A program made the translations under genes and the position numbers. DNA of 9,925 nt from NCBI GenBank assembly GCA_964611585.1, contig CAZTAK010000078.1:1-9925 (forward strand). The letters run 5' to 3'. Shown piece by piece: positions 1 to 7,908 of the stretch. The notes beneath the pieces are model-generated. The model was not told the DNA's origin. It ran no database searches and saw nothing but the letters and a program-made list of their open reading frames with translations. Each line of letters starts with the position of its first letter. Position 1 is the stretch's first letter. This DNA is from CAZTAK01 sp964611585. Its GTDB lineage: Bacteria; Pseudomonadota; Alphaproteobacteria; SHVP01.

Positions 1-408
1 CCGGCGACACGCGCCCCGGAACAGGCCGCCCCGCCGCCGGCGCGCCCGCCCGAGACCCGCACCGCGGCACTGCCGCAAACGTTCACCCCCGACGGCGACG
101 GACAGATCATGCGGATCCCGTTCGGCAGCGGATCGACACAATTGAACAGCGAGGGCGAGGCTGCGCTCACCCGGCTCGCCGCCTTGCTTGGCGCGACCGA
201 GGACCGCCTGCAGTTGAAGGCGTTTGCCGGCGGGTCGGCCGATCGGCCCAGTACCGCCCGGCGCCTGTCGCTGTCGCGCGCGCTCGCAGTGCGGTCGTTC
301 CTGATCAATCAAGGCGTCAAAAGCACGCGCATCGACGTCCGTGCGCTCGGCGTTCCGCCCGGCGACGGACCGGCCGACCGCGTCGATGTCATACTGCTGA
401 CACAATAA
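1..408 (+). CDS. OmpA-family C-terminal domain protein (5' partial)
   Basis: The reading frame is open from the first base, so the gene starts upstream of the window; 135 residues are visible. The first 25 or so are rich in Pro and Ala and look like a flexible linker. The rest resembles an OmpA-like domain: an FGSGSTQLNSEG strand-turn, a helix, and then an ARRLSLSRALAVRSFLINQG helix followed by RIDVRALG and a closing DRVDVILL strand. This order matches the OmpA/MotB fold, which binds peptidoglycan in many members. The usual TD..G and NRRVEI signatures are degenerate here, so peptidoglycan binding is uncertain. It lies 114 bases upstream of the channel gene at 523 on the same strand and is probably part of the same envelope operon. 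The methionine at 109 is internal to the domain and is not the start. Confidence 0.75.
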   Translation, partial: PATRAPEQAAPPPARPPETRTAALPQTFTPDGDGQIMRIPFGSGSTQLNSEGEAALTRLAALLGATEDRLQLKAFAGGSADRPSTARRLSLSRALAVRSFLINQGVKSTRIDVRALGVPPGDGPADRVDVILLTQ

Positions 409-522
409 GGTGACAGTTCCTGGTCCCGGTGACCGCCAATCCGGCGCGACAGCCCGGGGGTACGGGGTCCGAGGCGAAGACCCGCGGCAACAGGCAACAG
501 GGCATCAGGGGCGACGCTAGGC

Positions 523-1665
523 ATGACCGGACCGCAACGCTTCCTTGTTCGCATGGCCGGTTTTTTGGCCGCGGTTCTTTTGATTGCGGGTGCCCTGTTC
601 ATTCCGCTCGAGCGGGCGTTCTCGGCCAACCCGGCCCTCAACGGTCTCATCCTCGGTGTCCTGGTGGTCGGCATCGTTTACTCGTTCCGGCAGGTGTTGA
701 TTCTACGGCCCGAGGTCCAGTGGATCGAGACCTTCCGCCGTAACGAACCGGGTCTGTCGGTGCAGGCGCCGCCGCGGCTACTGGGACCGATGGCGACGAT
801 GATGGCGGATCGCACCGGGCCGATGACTCTCTCGACGCTGTCGATGCGCTCGCTGCTGGATGGTATCGAATCGCGGCTCGACGAATCGCGTGACATCTCG
901 CGCTATATGATCGGGCTTTTGATATTTTTGGGCCTGCTGGGAACCTTCTGGGGCCTGTTGGAAACGGTGGCCGCCGTTGGCGGCGCGATTAGCGGGCTTA
1001 GTGTCGAGGGTGGCGATTTCGCGACGCAGTTCGACAGCCTGCGGCGCGGACTCGAAGCCCCTTTGTCGGGCATGGCGACGGCGTTTTCATCGTCCCTGTT
1101 CGGGCTAGGCGGCTCGCTGGTCCTCGGGTTTCTCGATCTGCAAGGCGGCCAGGCGCAGAACCGGTTCTATAACGATCTCGAGGAATGGCTCTCGAGCGTG
1201 ACCCGGCTGTCGAGCGGTGCGGTCATTGCCGAAGGTGACCATTCAGTTCCGGCCTACGTCCAGGCCTTGCTGGAGCAGACCGCCGAAAGCCTCAACAATC
1301 TGCAACGCACCCTCGCGGCGACGGAAGATTCGCGCTCCGTATCCAACGCGACCCTTCTGAGTTTGACCGAGAAACTTGCCACGCTGACCGACCAGATGCG
1401 CTCGGAACAGGACCTGTTGGTCAAACTGATCGAGGGGCAGATGGAAATGAGGCCGGTGTTGCAGCGCCTCGCGGATGCCGCCGAGAAACCGACCGCAGTG
1501 CTGGACCAGGCAAGCCAGACCCACCTGCGCAATCTCGATGTCTACGTCACGCGGTTGCTGGAAGAAATCACCCGGGGGCGCAATGAAATGGTGCAGGAAC
1601 TGCGCAGCGAGTTGAAATTGTTGGCGCGCACCGTCGCGGCCGTGGGCGACGGCAGGAGGAAGTAG
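523..1665 (+). CDS. MotA/TolQ/ExbB-type proton channel family protein
   Basis: The protein has 380 residues. Hydrophobic segments lie at about 11-30, 40-60, 128-152 and 183-206. The last two carry the small-residue-rich pattern of the MotA/TolQ/ExbB core (LGLLGTFWGLLETV, then GMATAFSSSLFGLGGS), which in the family forms the proton-conducting stator pore together with a MotB/TolR-type partner. Residues 245-375 are predicted cytoplasmic, hydrophilic and helical with heptad-like spacing, longer than in plain ExbB or TolQ. AGGGG at 507-511 is an acceptable ribosome binding site for this ATG. The next gene starts 12 bases after the stop and encodes a single-pass protein with an OmpA domain, the expected partner. 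The pair probably forms an ion-driven envelope motor. Its actual task is unknown, and flagellar MotA is unlikely because no other motility genes are present. Confidence 0.8.
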   Translation: MTGPQRFLVRMAGFLAAVLLIAGALFIPLERAFSANPALNGLILGVLVVGIVYSFRQVLILRPEVQWIETFRRNEPGLSVQAPPRLLGPMATMMADRTGPMTLSTLSMRSLLDGIESRLDESRDISRYMIGLLIFLGLLGTFWGLLETVAAVGGAISGLSVEGGDFATQFDSLRRGLEAPLSGMATAFSSSLFGLGGSLVLGFLDLQGGQAQNRFYNDLEEWLSSVTRLSSGAVIAEGDHSVPAYVQALLEQTAESLNNLQRTLAATEDSRSVSNATLLSLTEKLATLTDQMRSEQDLLVKLIEGQMEMRPVLQRLADAAEKPTAVLDQASQTHLRNLDVYVTRLLEEITRGRNEMVQELRSELKLLARTVAAVGDGRRK

Positions 1666-1677
1666 CGGGCTTCCGTT

Positions 1678-3309
1678 ATGTCCATTCGTAGTCGCACCCG
1701 TGCCGCACCCGATATTTGGCCGGGTTTCGTCGATGCGCTCGCCGCCCTTCTGGTGGTCATCATTTTTCTTCTGGTGGTGTTTGTGCTGGCGCAGGTCTTC
1801 TTGTCGCAGGCCCTTACCGGGCGCGATCAGGCGTTGGAGCGGCTGAACAACCAGGTTAACGAACTCGTCGAACTGCTGGCGCTGGAACGCGATACCACGG
1901 CCAGCCTTCGTCTCAATGTGACGCAACTGTCGTCATCGCTTCAGCGCTCGACGGAAGACCGCGACCAACTGGTTCTGCGCCTGGATGGGCTGGCTTCGCG
2001 CAACGACGTGCTATCGGAACAGGTCCTGGCGCTGCAGGCCCGAGCCGAGGCAGCCGAGGCGGAACTGGCGCAGGCCGGCGACACCATCGCCGCCGACCGT
2101 GAATCAATTCGCGCTCAGCTTTCCGAGATCGAGAGCCTGCGCCGCGACATTCAGGCGTTGCGCCAGGTCCGCACCGATCTCGAAGGCCGGGTCGCCTCGC
2201 TTGCCGCCCTGATGGAAGTCGCACAGGAACAAGCCGATTCCCTGGCCCAAGAGTTGGCCGCGAGCCGCAATGAATCGACCGCCCTTGCCGGCGAGCTGGA
2301 AACCAGCCGCGAGAGCCGCGCCCGGCTCGAAGCCGAGGTGGCGCGAATTCTCGCGGCCAACGCCGATCTCGAAAGCGATCTCGAAGAAACCTGGGCCGCC
2401 GCCACCACCCTCGATGCCGATCTGGAAAAGAGCCGCCAACTCGAGGCGGTGTTGCGCGAACAGTCGGCCGAGCTCGATGCCGCGCTGACGGAAATCCGGA
2501 GTGTCGCCGGCGCGCTGCGCGACCGCGCCACCGAATTGGAGGTGCGGCTCGCCACCGAGGAGGAACGCACCCTCTTGTCCCAGCGCGAAATCGAACGGCG
2601 CGACGTGCAGCTGGCCGAAGTTCAGGCCCTCTATCTCGCGCGCGGGTCCGAACTCGACGAACAAACAAGGCTGTCGGACAGTGCCACCGCGCAGGTATCC
2701 GCCCTCAACCTGCAGCTTCTGGCGATACGCCAGCAATTGCTTTCCTTGCAGGACGCGCTGGAAATCTCCGAGGCCAGGGACCGCGAACAGGAGGTGGTGA
2801 TCTCGGACCTGGGCGCACGGCTCAACCAGGCGCTGGCGGCAAAAGTCGAGGAACTGTCACGCTATCGCTCGGAATTTTTCGGTCGTTTGCGAGAGGTTCT
2901 GGGCCAGCGTCGCGACATCACCATTGTCGGCGACCGCTTCGTGTTCCAGTCCGAGGTGTTGTTCGCTTCGGGCAGGGCTGAACTCGGCGATGACGGCAAA
3001 TCGGATTTGGCGGAAATCGCCGCCACCCTGCTCGAAATCGCCAGCACGATCCCCGAGGACATTACCTGGGTGCTGCGGGTCGACGGCCACACCGACGCGA
3101 TCCCGATTGCAACGCCTCAGTTTCCGTCGAATTGGGAGCTGTCGGCGGCGCGCGCGATTTCGGTGGTGCAGTTTCTGATCGAACGCGGAATACCGGTGCA
3201 GCGCCTTGCCGCCACAGGCTTTGGCGAATTTCAACCGATCGATCCGGGCATCGACGAAATCGCCAATCGCCGCAACCGGCGCATCGAACTCAAGCTGACG
3301 GAACGCTGA
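1678..3309 (+). CDS. Membrane-anchored coiled-coil protein with OmpA/MotB peptidoglycan-binding domain
   Basis: The protein has 543 residues. After a short basic N-terminus a single membrane helix spans about 18-42 (WPGFVDALAALLVVIIFLLV), as in MotB/TolR proteins, with an Asp at residue 19 near its start. Residues 50-400 are an almost unbroken coiled coil, far longer than the linker in MotB. Residues 415-543 form an OmpA-like domain with FASGRAEL, VDGHTD (468-473), NWELSAARA (485-493) and NRRNRRIEL (530-538), the last three being canonical peptidoglycan-contact motifs. The likely topology is N-in with a periplasmic coil and cell-wall-binding end, partnering the channel protein 12 bases upstream. 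No good Shine-Dalgarno sits at the usual distance; AGGAGG at 1653-1658 is about 19 bases from the ATG, so translation may be coupled to the upstream gene. The family is often annotated simply as peptidoglycan-binding protein. Confidence 0.8.
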   Translation: MSIRSRTRAAPDIWPGFVDALAALLVVIIFLLVVFVLAQVFLSQALTGRDQALERLNNQVNELVELLALERDTTASLRLNVTQLSSSLQRSTEDRDQLVLRLDGLASRNDVLSEQVLALQARAEAAEAELAQAGDTIAADRESIRAQLSEIESLRRDIQALRQVRTDLEGRVASLAALMEVAQEQADSLAQELAASRNESTALAGELETSRESRARLEAEVARILAANADLESDLEETWAAATTLDADLEKSRQLEAVLREQSAELDAALTEIRSVAGALRDRATELEVRLATEEERTLLSQREIERRDVQLAEVQALYLARGSELDEQTRLSDSATAQVSALNLQLLAIRQQLLSLQDALEISEARDREQEVVISDLGARLNQALAAKVEELSRYRSEFFGRLREVLGQRRDITIVGDRFVFQSEVLFASGRAELGDDGKSDLAEIAATLLEIASTIPEDITWVLRVDGHTDAIPIATPQFPSNWELSAARAISVVQFLIERGIPVQRLAATGFGEFQPIDPGIDEIANRRNRRIELKLTER

Positions 3310-3336
3310 GGGGCAGGCGGCACGCCGGCCGGGATT

Positions 3337-5129
<1,793 letters not shown>

Positions 5130-5148
<19 letters not shown>

Positions 5149-5483
5149 GGGTCGAGCACTATGGTTTGACCGGCGGCGCCGGAAAGTTCACGTTCGAGAA
5201 AAGGTTGCAGGGAATCACCGCCGCGGGTCGATTTCCAGTCGCCCTCGGCGGCATCATAGGCGAAATGCCCGGCCCCACTCTGGGGCGAGGACAGCCACAA
5301 TTGCCGCAGCGGCGCGTGCCTGTTTAGCAGAAATATGGCGCCATCGGCAGTCTCGATGGTCAGAATGCCGCTTTCGAAGTCAACCTCAAAGTCGGGCGCC
5401 TGTTCCTCGACGGCCTCGGCGCAATGGGCGAGCGTTCGCTCCGCCAAGACCGCGAAGGCCCCCTCATCGAGTTCGGCTGTCAT
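5130..5483 (-). CDS. cyaY: Frataxin homologue CyaY, iron-sulfur cluster assembly
   Basis: The protein has 117 residues, a normal CyaY length. It shows the frataxin fold in order: an acidic N-terminal helix (about residues 5-30, AHCAEAVEE), the strand SGILTIETADGAIFLLNRHAP, the highly conserved RQLWLSSPQSG (60-70), a strand with HFAYD, the conserved Trp83, and a final helix (SLQPFLERELS). Frataxins bind iron weakly through acidic surface residues of the first helix and modulate cysteine desulfurase activity on the IscS/IscU complex in the cytoplasm. The start is supported by AGGGA just upstream on the minus strand (5490-5494). The last codons overlap the ABC exporter gene by 19 bases. The gene is transcribed divergently from rpmE across a 173-base gap, and a dyad (AACCGGTT) lies just upstream of its ribosome binding site. 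Confidence 0.9.
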
Positions 5484-5499
5484 GCAATGTCCCTATGGT

Positions 5500-5510
5500 G
5501 AACCGGTTTC
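5500..5510. promoter_or_regulatory. AACCGGTT palindrome in the cyaY leader
   Basis: An 8-base perfect palindrome (5501-5508), flanked by G and TTC, sits between the cyaY ribosome binding site and a weak candidate cyaY promoter (minus strand TTGTCC at 5544-5539, CATATG at 5521-5516, 17-base spacer). The half-site GAACCGG recurs in the rpmE promoter spacer 80 bases away. A shared operator is an inference only. Confidence 0.25.
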
Positions 5511-5577
5511 CTGACCATATGGAGGCGGCGTACGGCCCGGACAAGGCGGGTTGGGCGGGGCGGGCGGCGGATCGCGC

Positions 5578-5606
5578 TTGAACCGGCGGTCCCGGTTCGC
5601 TATACA
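5578..5606 (+). promoter_or_regulatory. Sigma70-type promoter for rpmE, with a dyad in the spacer
   Basis: TTGAAC (5578-5583) and TATACA (5601-5606) are separated by exactly 17 bases, a near-consensus housekeeping promoter on the plus strand. Transcription would start near 5613, giving a leader of about 45 nt before rpmE. The spacer carries a 7-base inverted repeat, GAACCGG (5580-5586) and CCGGTTC (5592-5598), with CGGTC between. That position suits a repressor or MerR-type operator, although a chance dyad cannot be excluded in GC-rich DNA. Confidence 0.65.
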
Positions 5607-5656
5607 AGCGCCCTTGCAGGGCCCGGACGGGTCCGGCGCGCCAAAGGACGCCTGCG

Positions 5657-5884
5657 ATGAAGAAAGACATCCATCCGGACTACCACGAGATCAACGTGGT
5701 GATGACCGACGGAACCACCTACAAGACCCGGTCGACCTGGGGGGCCGAAGGCGACACCATGACCCTGGACATCGACCCGAAATCGCACCCGGCCTGGACC
5801 GGCGGCGGCACCCGGCTGGTCGACAGAGGTGGCCAGGTGGCCAAGTTCAACAAGCGTTATCAGGGATTCGAACTCAAGTCCTGA
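5657..5884 (+). CDS. rpmE: 50S ribosomal protein L31, zinc-free form
   Basis: The 75-residue product begins MKKDIHPDYHEI, the hallmark of L31, and keeps RSTWG, the SHPAWTGG segment and the C-terminal KFNKRYQGF typical of the family. L31 sits on the large subunit at the central protuberance and helps bridge the subunits. The four zinc-ligand cysteines of the E. coli-type protein (in the CSCG and CSKC segments) are absent: the equivalent places read VMTDG and DPKSH, and the protein contains no cysteine at all. It is therefore a C-minus form that needs no zinc. AAAGGA at 5643-5648 is a good ribosome binding site for this ATG. A sigma70-like promoter precedes it and an intrinsic terminator follows, so it is a single-gene unit. 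Confidence 0.95.
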   Translation: MKKDIHPDYHEINVVMTDGTTYKTRSTWGAEGDTMTLDIDPKSHPAWTGGGTRLVDRGGQVAKFNKRYQGFELKS

Positions 5885-5893
5885 CCGCAGGGC

Positions 5894-5942
5894 AACGCCG
5901 ACCCCGCGCCGCCGCGCCGCCGTTCCCGGGGGCGTTTTTTTT
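5894..5942 (+). terminator. Rho-independent terminator after rpmE
   Basis: AACGCC (5894-5899) pairs with GGCGTT (5931-5936), and CCCG pairs with CGGG further in after a two-base bulge. The downstream arm runs straight into eight T residues (5935-5942). It lies 10 bases after the rpmE stop and separates rpmE from the heat-shock genes. Confidence 0.75.
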
Positions 5943-5965
5943 CGTGCGCACACCCTTCAGGACGT

Positions 5966-5993
5966 CTTGACGGTCGGCGAAGCCTGCCCATGT
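5966..5993 (+). promoter_or_regulatory. Putative RpoH (sigma32) heat-shock promoter
   Basis: CTTGAC (5966-5971) is followed by a 16-base spacer and CCATGT (5988-5993; CCCATGT from 5987). This agrees well with the alphaproteobacterial RpoH pattern CTTG...C(C/T)(T/C)ATNT. Initiation would fall near 6000, exactly where the folded leader of the Hsp20 gene begins. The match, its placement and the nature of the downstream genes support each other; no transcript data are available. Confidence 0.65.
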
Positions 5994-6000
5994 CTCCGTC

Positions 6001-6101
6001 AGGCGGGATGCCGACGTCGGGTTCCGCCTTTCGCCGGTCCGGCCCCTTTGGGCGGACTGAACTTGTTTCGATTGCTTCATCAAGGAGGATCCGAAGCGAT
6101 G
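6001..6101 (+). promoter_or_regulatory. ROSE-type RNA thermometer in the ibpA 5' leader
   Basis: Three successive hairpins can be drawn. The first pairs AGGCGG (6001-6006) with CCGCCT (6024-6029) and encloses the palindrome CCGACGTCGG. The second pairs GTCC/GGAC and GCCC/GGGC (6037-6057) around a CTTT loop with one bulged G. In the third, TTGTTTCG (6063-6070) pairs with CGAAGCGA (6092-6099). Inside it, TTGCTT (6072-6077) pairs with AAGGA (6082-6086) of the Shine-Dalgarno, with a bulged G at 6074 and a CATC loop. The U(U/C)GCU strand opposite the SD with a bulged G is the defining feature of ROSE elements, which block ribosome entry at low temperature and melt on heating. The SD (AAGGAGGA) and the A of the start codon are both occluded. 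Confidence 0.75.
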
Positions 6102-6560
6102 CACACCCAGATTATGACTCCCCTACTGCGTTCCACCATTGGCTTCGACCGGTTCGGCCAGTTATTCGACGCTGCCGGCCGCATGGACGAGGCATCCCTC
6201 GCCTATCCGCCGCACAACATCGAAAAGACGGGCGAGAACGCCTACCGCATTTCGATGGCGGTCGCCGGCTTTGCCGAAAACGAACTCGAGGTAAACCAGC
6301 GCGAAAACATGCTGGTGATCTCCGGCAAGTCCAAGAACCGCGACGAAAGGCCGGCCTTCCTGCACCACGGCATTGCCCGGCGCAACTTCGAACGCCGCTT
6401 CGAACTCGCCGACAACATAGAGGTCCGCGGGGCCTCTCTCGACCACGGCCTGCTGCACGTTGATCTTGTTCGCGAGATTCCCGAATCGCAGCGCCCGCGC
6501 AATATCGCGATCAACGCCGAGGCATCACCTGCCGGACCCGAAGCTCAAGTGGCGGCCTGA
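6099..6560 (+). CDS. ibpA: Small heat-shock protein, Hsp20/IbpA type
   Basis: The product has 153 residues, normal for the family. The N-terminus contains LLRSTIGFDRFGQLFD, closely like the opening of IbpA and class A rhizobial small heat-shock proteins. The alpha-crystallin domain covers about 38-130 (PPHNIEKTGENAYRISMAVA, LVISGK, then GIARRNFERRFELAD and GLLHVDLVREIP). The C-terminal extension carries the I-x-I motif (IAI, 137-139 region) that docks on neighbouring dimers in the oligomer. These ATP-independent chaperones hold unfolding proteins for the DnaK and ClpB systems. The ATG at 6099 is chosen because AAGGAGGA lies 9 bases upstream, inside the ROSE hairpin; the frame stays open further 5' but that part is the leader RNA. 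It is the first gene of a two-gene heat-shock unit. Confidence 0.92.
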   Translation: MHTQIMTPLLRSTIGFDRFGQLFDAAGRMDEASLAYPPHNIEKTGENAYRISMAVAGFAENELEVNQRENMLVISGKSKNRDERPAFLHHGIARRNFERRFELADNIEVRGASLDHGLLHVDLVREIPESQRPRNIAINAEASPAGPEAQVAA

Positions 6561-6584
6561 CATCGGTGTGACGAGAAAATGACC

Positions 6585-6617
6585 GCCCGGCCTGCGGCAA
6601 TCAGCCACGGGCCGGGC
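6585..6617 (+). other. Strong intercistronic hairpin between the two Hsp20 genes
   Basis: GCCCGGCC (6585-6592) and GGCCGGGC (6610-6617) form a perfect 8-bp GC stem, and GGC/GCC can pair inside the loop. No T-tract follows, so it is not a standard terminator. A second copy of the 3' arm (GGCCGGG, 6628-6634) offers an alternative partner. It could stabilise the upstream message, set the ratio of the two chaperones, or be a partial terminator. Confidence 0.45.
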
Positions 6618-6693
6618 CCATTCCTACGGCCGGGTCAGTTGCCTACCTGACAGATGCCGGAACCGGCACCAATCCGAACCTACGGAGGACATA

Positions 6694-7191
6694 ATGGCAG
6701 AAACGAGCCTTGCTCTTTGGCCGTGGGGCCATCGCCACAGGCGCCGCAGTCTCGCACCGTTCGACGAACTGCAACTCGAAATCAACCAGGTATTCGACGA
6801 CATGTGGGGAGGATTCCGTGCCGCGCCGCTTGCGCGCAACGTGCGGTTTGCCGAAGTCCTGCCGAGCATGGGCGTCGCTGAAACCGACACCGCTGTCACG
6901 GTCTCGGCAGAATTGCCGGGGCTCAATATACAGGAAATCGAGATCACGCTTTCGGAGGGCCACTTGACTCTGAAAGGCGAAAAGAAGATCGAGCGCGACG
7001 AACCAACGGCGACCTATCACCTGACCGAGCGCGCGTTCGGCACCTTCCGCCGCAGCATCCCGCTACCGCCAGAAGCCGAACCCGATAAGGCCGAGGCGAT
7101 ATTCGAGAACGGCATCCTGACGATCACCATTCCCAAAATGGAGAGCGCCAAAGCCACGACCAAGACGGTCGAGATCAAGGTCAAACACTGA
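6694..7191 (+). CDS. Small heat-shock protein, Hsp20 family (second copy)
   Basis: The product has 165 residues. The N-terminal arm includes a basic stretch (GHRHRRRSL) and then PFDELQLEINQVFDDMW, typical of class C / Hsp16-like bacterial proteins rather than IbpA. The alpha-crystallin domain spans about 55-150 with VAETDTAVTVSAELPGL, LTLKGEKK, the conserved RAFGTFRRSIPLP (113-125) and FENGILTITIPK (137-148). The end carries VEIKV in place of a clear I-x-I motif. It is an ATP-independent holdase. GGAGG at 6684-6688 suits the ATG; TCCG (6673-6676) can pair with CGGA overlapping this site, a weak hairpin that lacks the ROSE signature. It lies 133 bases after ibpA with no promoter seen between, so it is probably in the same heat-shock transcript, and a strong terminator follows. 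Confidence 0.92.
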   Translation: MAETSLALWPWGHRHRRRSLAPFDELQLEINQVFDDMWGGFRAAPLARNVRFAEVLPSMGVAETDTAVTVSAELPGLNIQEIEITLSEGHLTLKGEKKIERDEPTATYHLTERAFGTFRRSIPLPPEAEPDKAEAIFENGILTITIPKMESAKATTKTVEIKVKH

Positions 7192-7211
7192 CCGGCCCAC
7201 GGCCCCTATTG

Positions 7212-7238
7212 CCCGCCTCTCACGAGGCGGGTTTCTTT
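7212..7238 (+). terminator. Rho-independent terminator after the Hsp20 pair
   Basis: CCCGCCTC (7212-7219) and GAGGCGGG (7224-7231) form a perfect 8-bp stem around a TCAC loop, followed at once by TTTCTTT. It lies 20 bases after the stop codon and is the clearest terminator in the window. It also sits between convergent genes. Confidence 0.92.
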
Positions 7239-7243
7239 GCGCC

Positions 7244-7684
7244 TTAGGCGGGCGGCACGAGCCGTTCGAGGGCGTCGCGAATTGCCGCCGGCAAGGGCAC
7301 CGGTTTTTGCCCCTCACGGGTCACGAAGACGTGGATGAAATACCCGGTGGCGGCGGGCGTCGGTTCGCCCTGGCGAAAGAGACCGATTTCGTAGCGGACG
7401 CTGGTATTGCCGAGTTTTGCGACCCGCAGGCCGGCGTCGACGACATCGGGAAATGCGAGCGACTGGTGAAACCGGCACATGGTTTCGACGGCGATGCCGA
7501 CCACCTCTCCATCGACGTAATCGAGCCCGCCGTGGGCCATCAGATATTCGTTGATGACCGTATCGAAGTACGAATAGTAGACCACGTTGTTGACGTGCCC
7601 ATAGACGTCGTTGTCACGCCAGCGCGTCGGGATCGCGAGAAATCGCCGGTAGTCCGCACGGGTTTCGGATTTGGGGTCGGTCAT
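7244..7684 (-). CDS. Acyl-CoA thioesterase, 4HBT (hot-dog) family
   Basis: From the ATG at 7684 the product has 146 residues, the usual size of single hot-dog domain thioesterases of the YbgC/4-hydroxybenzoyl-CoA type. RWRDNDVYGHVNNVVYYSYF (21-40) is the family active-site segment, with the catalytic Asp among D24/D26, and it is followed by the long central helix (DTVINEYLM). The strands FHQSLAFPDVVDAGLRVAKLG and SVRYEIGLF complete the sheet. Members hydrolyse acyl-CoA esters in the cytoplasm; the substrate cannot be read from sequence. The frame is open upstream as far as 8020, but that extension crosses a terminator hairpin and looks non-coding. No strong Shine-Dalgarno precedes 7684, and an in-frame ATG at 7717 is an alternative start. 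The gene converges on the Hsp20 unit. Confidence 0.88.
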   Translation of the reverse strand: MTDPKSETRADYRRFLAIPTRWRDNDVYGHVNNVVYYSYFDTVINEYLMAHGGLDYVDGEVVGIAVETMCRFHQSLAFPDVVDAGLRVAKLGNTSVRYEIGLFRQGEPTPAATGYFIHVFVTREGQKPVPLPAAIRDALERLVPPA

Positions 7685-7787
7685 CGTTGCATGCCTGGAG
7701 CCGGGAATGGCGGGCATCCTAACGGTGCGACTCTGACATTTCGATCCCTCATTGTCAGCCTGCGCCAAGAGGTCAACGTTTTCGTCG

Positions 7788-7848
7788 GGCTCAATTCGCT
7801 TCGACGTTGGGCGCCAATTCGATCGGGTCCAAAGGTCGGAATTGAGCC
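7788..7848. repeat. Long imperfect inverted repeat (10-bp perfect outer arms)
   Basis: GGCTCAATTC (7788-7797) is the exact reverse complement of GAATTGAGCC (7839-7848). After a four-base bulge (GCTT) on the left arm the stem continues with CGAC (7802-7805) and GTCG (7835-7838), then TTGG (7807-7810) and CCAA (7829-7832). This gives about 18 pairs in a 61-base element. It lies about 100 bases upstream of the thioesterase start. It could be a structured 5' leader on the minus strand, a free-standing RNA, or a protein-binding site. No T-tract follows on either strand. Confidence 0.6.
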
Positions 7849-7885
7849 ACGAGGACGACTCGGGGGCAGCATTCAGGGGGGGGTG

Positions 7886-7908
7886 AAAAAAGGCCGCCTT
7901 GCGGCGGC
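7886..7908 (-). terminator. Rho-independent terminator (minus strand)
   Basis: Read on the minus strand, GCCGCC, a GCAA loop and GGCGGC form a perfect 6-bp stem with a tetraloop, followed by C and six T residues (7891-7886). The plus strand has no T-tract, so it acts on minus-strand transcription. The nearest upstream minus-strand gene, DUF1192, ends more than 200 bases away, so it may instead end a separate small RNA. Confidence 0.8.

Noticed and set aside
1..3309. Zorya-type defence system (ZorA/ZorB-like MotA plus OmpA pair)
   Set aside because: The pair resembles ZorAB in broad domain terms, but no ZorC, ZorD or ZorE helicase or nuclease gene is adjacent: the next gene is an ABC exporter. 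Composition matches the core genome, and similar pairs are common in alphaproteobacterial envelopes.
5829..6098. Longer N-terminus for the first Hsp20
   Set aside because: The upstream part overlaps the rpmE end, its terminator, the RpoH-like promoter and the structured leader. The ATG at 6099 has a near-perfect Shine-Dalgarno and gives a normal family length.
6673..6690. Second ROSE or FourU thermometer before the second Hsp20
   Set aside because: Only a 4-bp TCCG/CGGA hairpin touches the ribosome binding site; there is no UYGCU strand and no run of four U opposite the SD.
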